From Haloechinothrix alba (lineage in GTDB: Bacteria; Actinomycetota; Actinomycetes; Mycobacteriales; Pseudonocardiaceae), in contig NZ_FZNW01000004.1 in NCBI RefSeq assembly GCF_900188115.1, forward strand, positions 62,001 through 126,000: 64,000 nt of DNA, given 5' to 3'. Below are positions 1-9,202 of this stretch, piece after piece (position 1 is the first letter of the stretch; each line of letters opens with the position of its first letter). The notes beneath the pieces are model-generated. The model searched no databases and had not been told where the DNA came from. It was given only the letters and a program-made list of their open reading frames with translations. The position numbers and the translations under genes were made by a program.

Positions 1-636
1 TGGCTGCAGGCGGGCTCCGGGGCCCGCCCGACGGGCGGGGTGGTGCACCTGCGGCTGGTGCCGGAGGAGCTGGTGCACGGTGCCGCGCTGCAGCTTCACC
101 TGTGGCACGGCGCGGGCGCTGCAGGCGAGATGGAGGACGACCCCGGTACGGAACGGGCGACCCGCGCCTTCACCAGGGTACAAGCCCTGCTCGGTCCGGA
201 GGGCGTATGCACTCCCGTACTGACCGGCGGGCGGGGACCCGCCGAGCGGGTCGAGTTCGTGTCCTGGGGAAGCCCCCTCGACAGGGCCGGGGAGCAGGCA
301 CCGTGGCCCGGCAGGCTCCCGGCGCCGTCGTCGACGGCGGTGCCGGCCCGCCCGGTACCGGCCGCCGTGTCGGACAAGGAGCGCAGAGCGGTGAGCCTCA
401 CCGCGCGGGGCGCGCTCACCTCTCGGCCACACTCCGTGGCCGTCGAGGGAGGGGCAGCCAGGAACATCACCGGCTGGGCAGGGCCGTGGCCGGTGGACGA
501 GCGGTGGTGGGACAGCGCGGCGGAGGGGCAGCGCGCCAGGATCCAGGTGGTGACCGCGGGCGACGGGCCGGCCATGCTCCTGCTGCTGCGCGAGCATGGA
601 AAGCCACAGTGGATAGTTGAGGGAGTGTACGACTAG
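1..636 (+). CDS. imuB: ImuB-like Y-family polymerase homologue, C-terminal part
   Basis: The frame is open from the first base, so the gene starts outside the window; about 211 residues remain. The end carries WAGPWPVDERWWD and a final stretch ending in QWIVEGVYD, which I recognise from the C-termini of actinobacterial ImuB-type DNA polymerase Y family proteins. ImuB lacks normal catalytic residues and links DnaE2 to the sliding clamp in error-prone repair. None of the polymerase core or the clamp-binding motif is visible here. The stop codon overlaps the GTG of dnaE2 by one base (TAGTG), which supports the call through context. The middle of the fragment is low-complexity and rich in Pro, Ala and Gly, so identification rests on the tail and the neighbour. 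Confidence 0.8.
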   Translation, partial: WLQAGSGARPTGGVVHLRLVPEELVHGAALQLHLWHGAGAAGEMEDDPGTERATRAFTRVQALLGPEGVCTPVLTGGRGPAERVEFVSWGSPLDRAGEQAPWPGRLPAPSSTAVPARPVPAAVSDKERRAVSLTARGALTSRPHSVAVEGGAARNITGWAGPWPVDERWWDSAAEGQRARIQVVTAGDGPAMLLLLREHGKPQWIVEGVYD

Positions 637-3600
637 TGGGCTGGTACAACCCGCCGATGCGATGGTCCGAATTGGAACGAACCCTGTCCGGTCGCCCGCG
701 GCGCGCGGACGACCAGGGCGACGGTTCGGACAGTCCGGCGTGGACACGACGCCGTGAGGGCTATCTCAGGCCGGACGACCTCCGCTCGCTACGCGAGGAC
801 GACCACACAGGGGCCGGTACCCGCGTGCCCTACGCTGAGCTGCACTGCCACTCCAACTTCAGCTTCCTCGACGGGGCCAGTCACCCGGAGGAACTGGTCG
901 AGGAGGCCTCCCGCCTCGGGCTGGATGCCGTGGCGCTGACCGACCACGACGGGATGTACGGGGTGATGCGCTTCTCCCAGGCAGCGCACGAGCTCGGCGT
1001 GCGTACGGTCTTCGGCACGGAGCTCAGCATCGGCCTGTCGCAACCGCAGAACGGTGTCGCCGATCCGGAGGGCGAGCACCTGCTGTTGCTGGCGCGCAAC
1101 CCGCGCGGCTACAGCGACCTGTGCAGGGTGCTGACGGAAGGACAGCTCGGCACGGGTGAGGAGGACGGTGACGATCGCGGTGGGGTGCGGGGCACCGCGG
1201 AGAAGGGCAAGCCGGTCTACCGGCTCACCGATGTCGCCGAGCAGGTGGCCGGGAACTGCGTCGTGCTCACCGGCTGCCGGAAGGGGGCTGTGCGTACGGC
1301 GTTGGGCACCGGGCAGTCCGGCCACGAGTACCGGGCCGCCGCCGACAGGTTGCGGGAGCTCGGTGAGCTGTTCGGCTGGGACAACGTTCTCGTCGAGCTC
1401 TTCGACCACGGCATGCCTGCCGACAGCGCGCGCAACGACGTCCTGGCCACGCTGGCTGCGGAGTTCGGGCTGCCGACGGTGGCGACGGGCGTCGCGCACT
1501 ACGCTGCGCCCGAGCGGGGCAGGTTGGCCGCCGCGCTGGCCGCTGTCCGGGCGCGGCGCAGCCTGGACGAGATGGACGGCTGGCTGCCTCCGGCACACGG
1601 CGCGCACATGCGGTCCGGAGCCGAGATGGCCGAGCGGTTCGCCCGGTATCCCGGCGCGGTCGGCCGGGCCGCCCTGCTGGGTGTGGAGTGCTCCTTCGAC
1701 CTCACCCTGATCGCCCCCGAACTGCCGCCCTTCGACGTGCCGCCAGGGCACACCGAGGCCAGCTACCTGCGCCAGATGACCTACTACGGGGCGCTCGAAC
1801 GGTACGGCAACCGCGAGTCCTGCCCGGATGCCTACCGCCAGCTCGAGCGGGAGCTGGCGGTCATCACCGAGCTGGGCTTTCCCGGATACTTCTTGATCGT
1901 CGCCGACATCGTCCGGTTCTGCAGGGAGAACGACATCCTGTGCCAGGGACGCGGATCGGCGGCGAACTCGGCCGTGTGTTTCGCGCTGGGGGTGACCAAC
2001 GTCGACCCCGTGCGGTGGGGGCTGTTGTTCGAGCGCTTCCTGGCCACCGAACGGGACGGCCCGCCGGACATCGACATCGACATCGAGTCCGACCGGCGGG
2101 AGGAGGTCATCCAGTACGTCTACGCCAAGCACGGCAGGTTGCGTGCCGCCCAGGTCGCCAACGTCATCACCTACCGGGCCCGCTCGGCGGTGCGGGACGT
2201 GGCGAAGGCACTCGGGTACTCGCCGGGGCAACAGGACGCCTGGAGCAAGCAGGTGGAGCGCTGGGGCACGCGGCCGGGCCCGGTCAACGGCCAGCCCTAC
2301 ACGGCCCAGGTCACCGGAGGGGACGTGCCGGAACCCGTGCTCGGGCTCGCCACCGAGCTGGGTGACTTCCCGCGCCATCTCGGTATCCATCCGGGTGGCA
2401 TGGTTCTCGCCGACCGGCCGGTGAGCGAGGTGTGCCCGGTCGAGCGGGCGCGGATGGACGGCCGCACCGTGCTGCAGTGGGACAAGGACGACTGTGCCGC
2501 GGCTGGGCTGGTCAAGTTCGACCTGCTGGGCCTGGGGATGCTCTCCGCCCTGCACTACGCGATCGACCTCGTGGCCGAGCACGAGGGCGTCTCGGTGGAC
2601 ATCGGCCGGCTGGACCTGGCGGACCAGGAGGTGTACGCGATGCTGCGCCGCGCCGATGCCGTGGGGGTGTTCCAGGTGGAAAGCCGGGCACAGCTGGCCA
2701 CCCTGCCCAGGCTCAACCCGCGGACGTTCTACGACCTCGCCGTGGAGGTCGCGTTGATCCGTCCCGGCCCGATCCAGGGCGGCTCGGTGCACCCCTACAT
2801 CCGCAGGCGCAACGGCGAGGAAGAGGTGAGCTACGAGCACCCGCTGCTGGCCAACGCGCTGGACAAGACCTACGGCATCCCGCTGTTCCAGGAACAGCTC
2901 ATGCAGATCGCGGTGGACGTGGCGGGCTTCGGCCCAGGGGAGGCGGACGAGCTGCGCAGGGCGATGGGCGCCAAGCGTTCGGCCAGGAAGATGGAGCGGC
3001 TGCGGGAACGCTTCTGCGCCGGGGCGATGCGCAACGGTGTGGATGCCGAGCTCGCGGAGCGTATCTACGAGAAGCTGCTCGCCTTCGCCAACTTCGGTTT
3101 CCCGGAAAGCCACGCCCTCAGCTTCGCCCATCTGGTGTTCTCCAGCGCCTACTTCAAGCGTTACCACCCGGCGGCGTTCTGCGCGGCCCTGCTGCGTGCC
3201 CAGCCGATGGGGTTCTACTCTCCCCAGTCGCTGGTCGCCGACGCGCGCAGGCATGGCGTGACGGTGCGCGGCCCGTGCGTCAACGCCGCGGCCGCACACA
3301 CCGGGCTGGAACCGCTCGGGGAGGGGAGCGAGGAGCCCGCGGTGCGTATCGGGCTGGCTTCGGTGCGCTCGCTCGGCCAGCACGGTGCCGAGGAGATCGT
3401 CGCGGAGCGGGAGCGTGGTGGTCCGTTCACCGGCCCCGCCGACCTGGCGCGGCGGGTGCGGCTGCGGAGGGCGCAGCTCGAGTCGCTTGCCACGGCCGGT
3501 GCGTTGCACTGTTTCGAACCGGACAGGCGCAAGGCGCTGTGGGGTGCCGGTGCCGTAGCTCGGGAACAGGACGGCACGCTGCCGGGCACCGGCCTCGGAA

Positions 3601-4046
3601 CGGCTGCACCCGAGCTGCCCGGGATGGACCCCGTCGAGCTCGCTGTCGCCGACGTCTGGGCGACGGGGCTGTCGCCGGACAGCTTCCCGACGCAGTTCCT
3701 CCGGCAGCACCTGGAGGAGCTGGGGGCGCTGCCCGCGGAGCGTCTCCACACGGTCGAGCACGGTAGCCGGGTACTCATCGGGGGTGCGGTGACCCACCGC
3801 CAGCGTCCGGCCACGGCGGGCGGGGTGACGTTCCTCAACATCGAGGACGAGACCGGGATGGTCAACGTGGTGTGCTCCCCGGGGCTGTGGGGGCGCTACC
3901 ATCGTGTGGCGCGGTCGAGCCCGGCACTGCTGGTCCGTGGGGTGGTCGAGCACGACCAGCACGAGGCGGGAGTGGTCAGCGTGCTCGCCGACCGGCTGCA
4001 GCATCTGGACCTGCGGATCCCCTCGGCCTCACGCGACTTCCGGTGA
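636..4046 (+). CDS. dnaE2: Error-prone DNA polymerase III alpha subunit DnaE2
   Basis: Encodes 1136 residues, the usual size for DnaE2. DnaE2 carries out translesion synthesis with ImuA'/ImuB after DNA damage. A PHP domain opens with LHCHSNFSF (His70, His72), and the palm catalytic motif PDIDIDIE places Asp478, Asp480 and Asp482. Fingers, helix-hairpin-helix and a C-terminal OB-fold region (around residues 1040-1110, with GVTFLNIEDETGMVNVV) follow. The GTG start overlaps the preceding stop, so translation is probably coupled to imuB. The family is normally LexA-controlled, but the promoter would lie upstream of the window. The N-terminal NPPMRWSELERTLSGRP stretch also fits the DnaE2 rather than the DnaE1 subfamily. 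Confidence 0.97.
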   Translation: MGWYNPPMRWSELERTLSGRPRRADDQGDGSDSPAWTRRREGYLRPDDLRSLREDDHTGAGTRVPYAELHCHSNFSFLDGASHPEELVEEASRLGLDAVALTDHDGMYGVMRFSQAAHELGVRTVFGTELSIGLSQPQNGVADPEGEHLLLLARNPRGYSDLCRVLTEGQLGTGEEDGDDRGGVRGTAEKGKPVYRLTDVAEQVAGNCVVLTGCRKGAVRTALGTGQSGHEYRAAADRLRELGELFGWDNVLVELFDHGMPADSARNDVLATLAAEFGLPTVATGVAHYAAPERGRLAAALAAVRARRSLDEMDGWLPPAHGAHMRSGAEMAERFARYPGAVGRAALLGVECSFDLTLIAPELPPFDVPPGHTEASYLRQMTYYGALERYGNRESCPDAYRQLERELAVITELGFPGYFLIVADIVRFCRENDILCQGRGSAANSAVCFALGVTNVDPVRWGLLFERFLATERDGPPDIDIDIESDRREEVIQYVYAKHGRLRAAQVANVITYRARSAVRDVAKALGYSPGQQDAWSKQVERWGTRPGPVNGQPYTAQVTGGDVPEPVLGLATELGDFPRHLGIHPGGMVLADRPVSEVCPVERARMDGRTVLQWDKDDCAAAGLVKFDLLGLGMLSALHYAIDLVAEHEGVSVDIGRLDLADQEVYAMLRRADAVGVFQVESRAQLATLPRLNPRTFYDLAVEVALIRPGPIQGGSVHPYIRRRNGEEEVSYEHPLLANALDKTYGIPLFQEQLMQIAVDVAGFGPGEADELRRAMGAKRSARKMERLRERFCAGAMRNGVDAELAERIYEKLLAFANFGFPESHALSFAHLVFSSAYFKRYHPAAFCAALLRAQPMGFYSPQSLVADARRHGVTVRGPCVNAAAAHTGLEPLGEGSEEPAVRIGLASVRSLGQHGAEEIVAERERGGPFTGPADLARRVRLRRAQLESLATAGALHCFEPDRRKALWGAGAVAREQDGTLPGTGLGTAAPELPGMDPVELAVADVWATGLSPDSFPTQFLRQHLEELGALPAERLHTVEHGSRVLIGGAVTHRQRPATAGGVTFLNIEDETGMVNVVCSPGLWGRYHRVARSSPALLVRGVVEHDQHEAGVVSVLADRLQHLDLRIPSASRDFR

Positions 4047-4100
4047 GCGGTGCCGGTCGGCGTCGGGTTCGGTGTCGGCCGGCTGTGCCAACCTGGCCGC

Positions 4101-4712
4101 ATGCCTGACATCGACGCCGTCACCGAGATCGACGCGAACTACCGGGATGCCGTGTGCGCGGGCGAGACCTGGGTCGACCGGCACTTCCTTCGCTGTGACT
4201 TCACCGAGGCGGATCTGCACGGCCTCCGTACCCAGGGATGCACGTTCACCGACTGCAGGTTCGTCCGGACCGACCTCGGCGAGTCGAGCCACGCCTCGTC
4301 TGCGCTGCGTACGTGCACGTTCCAGCGGGCGAGCCTCGGCGGAAGCTCGTGGCATCGATGCAGCTTGCTGGGATCGACGATCGTGGATTGCCGGATACGT
4401 CCCGTCACCGTCGCCGACAGCGACCTGACCCTGGTGGGGCTCGGCGGAGCCGACCTGCGCGGGACCGACCTGTCCCGGCTACGGCTGAGGGAGGCGAACC
4501 TGAGCGAGGCCGACCTGCGAGAGGTCGACCTGCGACACGCGGACCTGTCCGGCGCCCGGTTGCTGCGGACCCGGCTCGACGGGGCCGACCTACGCGGCAC
4601 CGTCCTGGACGCCGACGGTCTCGTCCAGGCTTCGTTGCGCGGCGCTCACGTCGATACCGATACCGCCCTCGCCTTCGCCGCCGCTCACGGCCTGCGCTGG
4701 AGCGCTGAATGA
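4101..4712 (+). CDS. Pentapeptide-repeat protein
   Basis: About 203 residues with many A(D/N)LxX pentapeptides, for example ADLRGTDLSRLRLREANLS and ADLREVDLRHADLSGARL in the second half. Such repeats fold into a right-handed quadrilateral beta helix. Some members (MfpA, Qnr) mimic DNA and protect gyrase from quinolones, but the sequence alone does not assign that role here. I chose ATG 4101 over GTG 4050 because the extra 17 residues are not repeat-like and begin 3 nt after the dnaE2 stop; neither start has a good ribosome binding site. The stop codon lies inside the left arm of the palindromic element that begins at 4699. It is convergent with the toxin gene downstream. Confidence 0.8.
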   Translation: MPDIDAVTEIDANYRDAVCAGETWVDRHFLRCDFTEADLHGLRTQGCTFTDCRFVRTDLGESSHASSALRTCTFQRASLGGSSWHRCSLLGSTIVDCRIRPVTVADSDLTLVGLGGADLRGTDLSRLRLREANLSEADLREVDLRHADLSGARLLRTRLDGADLRGTVLDADGLVQASLRGAHVDTDTALAFAAAHGLRWSAE

Positions 4713-4783
4713 CGCTTTCAGTCCGTTTCGCGAGCTGAAAGCGTCATTCAGCGCTCCACACGGATTGAAAGCGTCATTCAGCA
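4699..4783. repeat. Perfect palindromic element with an extra half copy
   Basis: Arms at 4699-4721 and 4735-4757 are perfect inverted repeats of 23 bp around a 13-nt loop. The shared core is GCTGAATGACGCTTTCAG and its complement. A third, right-arm-type copy (TTGAAAGCGTCATTCAGC) follows at 4765-4782. The element covers the stop codon of the pentapeptide gene and fills the gap to the end of the convergent toxin gene. A second full copy lies at 35500-35550. It could fold as a bidirectional terminator, although there is no T-tract. Confidence 0.9.
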
Positions 4784-4787
4784 TTCC

Positions 4788-6566
4788 CTAGTCGACGGGT
4801 GGGTCGCCGGGCTCGAGTTCGATCAGTACGCCGCTGTCGAGCAGCTCCTGTACGGACACGGGCAGCATGTACGCGTGACCGCCGCCCGGCTGGTTGAACC
4901 ACGGGATCGCGACGCCGGTGAGCGCTTCGATGGGGCGCTGCACCCGGTAGACGTGGTAGGTCCGGTGCACCCACTCGGGCACCAGGGATCGCTCCTCGAA
5001 GGGGGTTCCCGCGATGTAGGTGAGGTTGCCGTCGGGAGAGCCGAACCGGTCCAGCTCACTGCCTGCCGGTAGCTGCCGGATCTCCTTGCCTCGGATCAGG
5101 GTCAGCGGGGGCTCGCCCGGCAGCGGCTGGATCGGCCACTGCTGTCCCGGACCCGGCTGAGCGGGCGTGCCAGGGACCTTCGACTGCTGGGAAGCCGCAT
5201 CGGGAAGCTGCTGGGACTGTGCCGCTCCAGCGGCCGCCCCTGTAGCCGCCCCGGCCACCGCCGCGCCCGGTCCGGCGGCGCCTCCGGGGGCCGCTTCAGC
5301 CTCGTCCTGGGCACGGTCGGCACGGGTGACGTGCGGCGCCGCCGGTGCCGGCTGTTCTGCCAGCAGCAGCTTGCCGAGCATGAACGCGGCAGCGTCCTCG
5401 GCGTCCCCGAAGACCGCCGGGTTGGTGAGTGACTCGTCGTACCAGCCGACCCGCCACCCGTTGTCGACCTGCTCCAGGCTCCACGCGTGCCGGGCTGGTT
5501 CGCCGATGCGGAAGCGTGCGCGATCCACTCCCAGCTCGTCGAGCTTGCTGGCGAGCCGCTCGATCACGGGGAAGTCGGCGAGCGCGGCCGCGTGCGCCTC
5601 GCTGCCCGACGGTGGGCCTGCCGCGTGCCGCTCCGCAGGCTCACCTCCACCCGGTTGGGGGTGCGGCTCGGCTTGCGGCGGGGGCGCGGCCTGGTGACGG
5701 GGTGGTGGCGGAGGCGGCGCTTGCTGGGCTTGCTGGGCTTGCTGGTTGTTGCCGCCTGCGATGTAGCTGCTGGCCGCCGCGCGCTGCTCCTGACTGACCT
5801 CGGGAACGGTGAAGCCGTTGGCGCGGATGTGGGTGACGAGGTCGGGCTCGGGTGCGACGCCGTGCTCGCGGAGGTAGTAGTTGACCGCGGCCGGCCAGAT
5901 CCAGGTCCCGTCGCTGTGGAAGGCCACGGGCACGGTCGGTTCGGACTGCCCGCTGAGCCGGTCGGTGTCCACGCCGTTACCCGGCAGCACCACGGGGGCG
6001 GTGTTGAGGTACTCGAGAACCTTCTCCCGCTCGTCGCTGTCCAGCTCCGTGCGGTTGATCAGCGGGCGCCCCGACGGGCCGGTGCCGTCGAACACGCGCG
6101 CGAACCGGAACCGCGGGCCGGGACGCTCTGGGCCGAGGCCCGCGAGCCGCCGCATCAACCACTCCGGGACGTTGTCGTCGGAGCGGGGGAACATGCGCAG
6201 TTCATCCGAGTAAGCCTGCGGCGGCGGCTCCATGTTCCACTGCGGTTCGTCCCGGTCGTACTCGAGGTTGTAGCTCGCCGGAGCGTCGAGCTGGTACACC
6301 GCGTTGAACCACGTGCCGCGCTGGTCGCGGTACATCCCCGCGCGGAGCTTGCCGAACATCGACGCGATGTCGTGGGTCGCGATCCACTCGCGCGTGGTCC
6401 CGTCGGTGAAGGTAACCTCGCCGTCGAGCTCGTGGTACTTGCCAACGGCGCGGTACTCGGCAGTGATGCTCTGCCAATCCTGCGGGGCTGCGCGGAGCAG
6501 GGCGAGGCCGATCTGCTTGACCAGAGTGTCCTGCTCCGTCGCGTTGAGCTGCGTCGCGTGTGCCAC
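4788..6566 (-). CDS. TNT-domain NAD glycohydrolase toxin fused to a YezG-like N-terminal region
   Basis: About 592 residues from GTG 6566. The frame stays open to 6758, but the extra residues are not conserved-looking and run into the divergent gene. The last roughly 100 residues match the TNT (tuberculosis necrotizing toxin) fold: LPAGSELDRFG, then RSLVPEWVHRTYHVYRV and IPWFNQPGGG near the end. TNT domains hydrolyse NAD+. Residues 1-115 (ALLRAAPQDWQSITAEYRAVG; RGTWFNAVYQLDAPASYNLE) resemble the YezG/DUF600 family, usually found in immunity proteins. A middle region contains PTVPVAFHSDGTWIWPAAVN, followed by a Gln/Pro-rich linker and an Ala/Gly-rich linker. I see no signal peptide, no WXG100 region and no separate immunity gene next to it. 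The GGG is followed by HAY, where relatives I recall have a glutamine. Confidence 0.72.
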   Translation of the reverse strand: MAHATQLNATEQDTLVKQIGLALLRAAPQDWQSITAEYRAVGKYHELDGEVTFTDGTTREWIATHDIASMFGKLRAGMYRDQRGTWFNAVYQLDAPASYNLEYDRDEPQWNMEPPPQAYSDELRMFPRSDDNVPEWLMRRLAGLGPERPGPRFRFARVFDGTGPSGRPLINRTELDSDEREKVLEYLNTAPVVLPGNGVDTDRLSGQSEPTVPVAFHSDGTWIWPAAVNYYLREHGVAPEPDLVTHIRANGFTVPEVSQEQRAAASSYIAGGNNQQAQQAQQAPPPPPPRHQAAPPPQAEPHPQPGGGEPAERHAAGPPSGSEAHAAALADFPVIERLASKLDELGVDRARFRIGEPARHAWSLEQVDNGWRVGWYDESLTNPAVFGDAEDAAAFMLGKLLLAEQPAPAAPHVTRADRAQDEAEAAPGGAAGPGAAVAGAATGAAAGAAQSQQLPDAASQQSKVPGTPAQPGPGQQWPIQPLPGEPPLTLIRGKEIRQLPAGSELDRFGSPDGNLTYIAGTPFEERSLVPEWVHRTYHVYRVQRPIEALTGVAIPWFNQPGGGHAYMLPVSVQELLDSGVLIELEPGDPPVD

Positions 6567-6648
6567 CTCAACATCTTGACGTGTAACCAGGGATTCTGCA
6601 CAGGGGCGTGTGACAAGCACAGCCTTTGCGGCGGGCCGATTGTGAAGG

Positions 6649-7638
6649 ATGAGCGAAATCGTCACCTCCGCGGACGGTAAGTGGCAGACGAGGAAGTTCC
6701 CGGGCGTGGCTCTGGCACTCGCCGCGGGCGGGGCGCTCGCCGTCCAGGCGCGGATCAACGGTCAGCTTGCCACCGACTTGGGTGACTCGATGCTGGCCGC
6801 GGTGATCTCGTTCGGCGGTGGGCTCATCGCCCTGCTGGCACTGCTGACGTTGGTGCCGGACATGCGCGCGGGGGTGCGCAGGTTGGTCGATGCCCTCGCC
6901 CGTCGCGTGCTGCCTCCGTGGCACCTGCTCGGAGGTGCCGGCGGTGCGATGCTCGTCGCCAGCCAGTCGGTCACCGTCGGCGTGCTCGGTGTCGCCTTGT
7001 TCACGGTCGGTGTCGTCGCGGGACAGACGATCAGTGGTCTGGTCGTGGACAGGATCGGCCTGGGGCCTGCCGGGCCGCGCGCGATCAGCGTGCCGCGCCT
7101 GGTCGGTGCGGCGGTCATGCTGGTGGCCGTGGTCATCACGATGCGAGGCGGCATCGTGGTGGCCGGCGCGGGCGCGTGGCTGCTTGTCCTGCCGATCGTC
7201 GCGGGTTTCGCCATCGCGGTCCAGCAGGCCGTCAACGGCAGGGTCGGTGCGGCCTCGGGCAACGCCATGACGGCGACCCTGGTCAACTTCGCTGTCGGCA
7301 CGTCGTTCCTGGTCCTGGCATGGCTGGTGTCGCTGGTACTCAGGGGAGGGCCTACCGGCGCGCCCACCCATCCGATGCTCTACACCGGCGGCCTCATCGG
7401 CATCGGGGTCATCGCCGTGGCCGCGGTCGTGGTGCGCTGGACCGGGGTGCTCGTGCTGGGACTCGCGACGGTCGCGGGTCAGCTTGCCGGGTCGTTCCTG
7501 CTGGATGTCTTCCTGCCCGCCCACGACGAGGACGTCACCGTGGCAACGGTGGCCGGGCTGCTTCTGGCGCTGGCCGCGACGGCCTGCGCGTCGATCCCGC
7601 ACAGGGAGCGGGGCTGGTCGGCTGCTCTGCGAGAATGA
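6649..7638 (+). CDS. DMT-superfamily membrane transporter (DUF606/YdcZ type, tandem)
   Basis: 329 residues made of two similar halves, each with four to five hydrophobic helices. Both halves carry the family signature: LALAAGGALAVQARINGQLA early in the first, and FAIAVQQAVNGRVGAASGNA in the second. This is the DMT/EamA-like DUF606 group of inner-membrane proteins, whose substrates are mostly unknown. The ATG at 6649 is divergent from the toxin gene with about 80 bp between starts. A GAAGG sits almost directly against the start codon, so the initiation site is not certain. Nothing in the sequence indicates the cargo. Confidence 0.8.
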   Translation: MSEIVTSADGKWQTRKFPGVALALAAGGALAVQARINGQLATDLGDSMLAAVISFGGGLIALLALLTLVPDMRAGVRRLVDALARRVLPPWHLLGGAGGAMLVASQSVTVGVLGVALFTVGVVAGQTISGLVVDRIGLGPAGPRAISVPRLVGAAVMLVAVVITMRGGIVVAGAGAWLLVLPIVAGFAIAVQQAVNGRVGAASGNAMTATLVNFAVGTSFLVLAWLVSLVLRGGPTGAPTHPMLYTGGLIGIGVIAVAAVVVRWTGVLVLGLATVAGQLAGSFLLDVFLPAHDEDVTVATVAGLLLALAATACASIPHRERGWSAALRE

Positions 7639-7731
7639 GCGCGTTGGGGCACGCGGTACGGCCGGCGAGGTGGCGCGTCCCGCGAGCCGCGGCACGGGAT
7701 GAGGATCGAACCGGACGTTGGAGGGCAGGCT

Positions 7732-8604
7732 GTGGCCACGCTGCTGGATGGGAAGGCAACCAAGGACGCCGTCTTCGCTGAGCTGGAGCCCAGGGTGTCC
7801 GCCCTCGCCGAGCAGGACGTGGTGCCGGGGCTGGCTACGGTGCTGGTGGGGGACGACCCGGCCTCGCAGAACTACGTGCGGTCGAAGCATCGCGACTGCG
7901 CGGCGGTCGGCGTGCGCTCGATCAGCAGGGAACTACCCGCGGACGTGTCGCAGGCGCAGCTGGAGGCGGTGATCGACGAGCTCAACGCCGACCCCGCGTG
8001 CTCGGGCTACATCGTGCAGCTGCCCCTTCCCGAGCACATCGACACCGGCGCGGTCCTTGCCCGTATCGACCCGGCCAAGGACGCCGACGGGTTGGCTCCG
8101 AGCAGCCTGGGGAGGTTGGTGCTCGGTGAGCCGGCCCCGTTGCCGTGCACGCCGCGCGGCATCATCGAGCTGCTGCGCCGCTACGACATTCCGCTGGCAG
8201 GCGCCCACGTCGCGGTGGTCGGCAGGGGCATCACGGTCGGCCGCGCTCTCGGCCTGTTGCTGACGCGCAAGTCGGAGAACGCGACGGTCACGCTGTGCCA
8301 CACCGGTACGCGCGATGTGGCCGCCGAGACTCGCCGCGCGGATATCGTCGTCGCGGCCGCGGGCGTGCCGCACCTGGTCACTCCGGACCACGTCAAGTCC
8401 GGGGCGGTCGTGCTCGATGTGGGTGTTTCCCGGGTGGACGGCGTGTTGACCGGCGATGTCGCGCCGGGAGTGGCCGAGGTCGCTGCCTACCTGTCGCCCA
8501 ACCCGGGCGGGGTCGGGCCGATGACGCGAGCGATGCTGCTGACGAACGTCGTGGAGGCCGCGGAGCGGGCCCGTGGTCAGGTTCTCGCGAGCCGGGGTGC
8601 GTGA
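7732..8604 (+). CDS. folD: Bifunctional methylenetetrahydrofolate dehydrogenase/cyclohydrolase
   Basis: 290 residues. FolD interconverts 5,10-methylene-, methenyl- and 10-formyl-tetrahydrofolate with NADP in the cytosol. Visible family signatures are [14 protein letters not shown] with the catalytic Lys, [19 protein letters not shown], the Rossmann motif [16 protein letters not shown], and the terminal [18 protein letters not shown] 7732 is chosen because GGAGG lies 7 nt before it at 7720-7724; the longer frame from 7699 has no such site. Its TGA overlaps the ATG of the DUF3017 gene, and that pairing is common in actinobacteria. Confidence 0.96.
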   Translation: MATLLDGKATKDAVFAELEPRVSALAEQDVVPGLATVLVGDDPASQNYVRSKHRDCAAVGVRSISRELPADVSQAQLEAVIDELNADPACSGYIVQLPLPEHIDTGAVLARIDPAKDADGLAPSSLGRLVLGEPAPLPCTPRGIIELLRRYDIPLAGAHVAVVGRGITVGRALGLLLTRKSENATVTLCHTGTRDVAAETRRADIVVAAAGVPHLVTPDHVKSGAVVLDVGVSRVDGVLTGDVAPGVAEVAAYLSPNPGGVGPMTRAMLLTNVVEAAERARGQVLASRGA

Positions 8605-8900
8605 TGGTCTCGCGGCTCGCCCGCTGGCGGCAGCCCGTGGTGGCCCACCTGCCCTTCGGGGTGGTGCTGGTCATGGTGGCGGCGGCTATGGTGCGGATCG
8701 CGCAGTACCACTGGCGTGAGGGCGCGGCGCTGATCGCGCTGTCGCTGCTGGCGGCGGCGCTGATGCGCGCGGTGCTGTCCACCGAGCGCGCAGGCCTTCT
8801 CGTGATCCGTGGGCGTGCCGTCGATGTGGCGTACTACTCGGCCTTCGGGCTGATGATCATGGCTGTCGCGCTGACCATCACCGGCGGCCCGTTCCACTGA
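8604..8900 (+). CDS. DUF3017 membrane protein
   Basis: About 98 residues with three hydrophobic segments (VVAHLPFGVVLVMVAAAMV; ALIALSLLAAALMRAVL; YYSAFGLMIMAVALTITG). DUF3017 is a small actinobacterial inner-membrane family of unknown function that commonly follows folD. The ATG shares bases with the folD stop (TGATG), so translation is coupled; an in-frame GTG one codon upstream is an alternative start. No functional residues can be assigned. Confidence 0.85.
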   Translation: MVSRLARWRQPVVAHLPFGVVLVMVAAAMVRIAQYHWREGAALIALSLLAAALMRAVLSTERAGLLVIRGRAVDVAYYSAFGLMIMAVALTITGGPFH

Positions 8901-8904
8901 CGGG

Positions 8905-9093
8905 CTACCGGTTCGGGTTCAGGACCTCGGTGTCGGGACCGGGGTAGATCAGGCTCTCGTGGCCGTCGGAGAACCGGACGAGGTACGGCGGATGACCGTC
9001 GTCGCCACGCACCTCGAGGATCTCGGCTTGTTGCTCCCCAGCACCGACCGTGCGGCCGTGGATGAGGAGCTGGTCCCCTGTCGTCGCTTGCAT
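8905..9093 (-). CDS. DUF1918 domain protein
   Basis: 62 residues beginning MQATTGDQLLIHGRTVG and containing GHPPYLVRFSDGHESLIYPG, which match the DUF1918 family of small SH3-like actinobacterial proteins. ATG 9093 is favoured over the frame's farther start at 9246 because AAGGAGGT lies about 8 nt before it. The function is unknown. It converges with the DUF3017 gene, with only 4 nt between the stops and no visible terminator. Confidence 0.85.
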   Translation of the reverse strand: MQATTGDQLLIHGRTVGAGEQQAEILEVRGDDGHPPYLVRFSDGHESLIYPGPDTEVLNPNR

Positions 9094-9202
9094 GCCGACC
9101 ACCTCCTTGCGCGTTCCAGGGTAGGAGAGCGCGCTGTCACGCGTCGATGGTCGGCGAGCCGGTCCACCGTGTTCGGTGAGCAGGTCCCGGTACCGTAGGT
9201 GC

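Noticed and set aside
789-4004. Very long minus-strand ORF opposite dnaE2
   Set aside because: High GC favours open antisense frames. The product is His/Arg/Pro-rich without domain motifs, while the plus strand is a clear DnaE2.
5487-6680. 397-codon plus-strand ORF opposite the TNT toxin gene
   Set aside because: It has no recognisable domain and biased composition; the minus strand has a conserved toxin domain.
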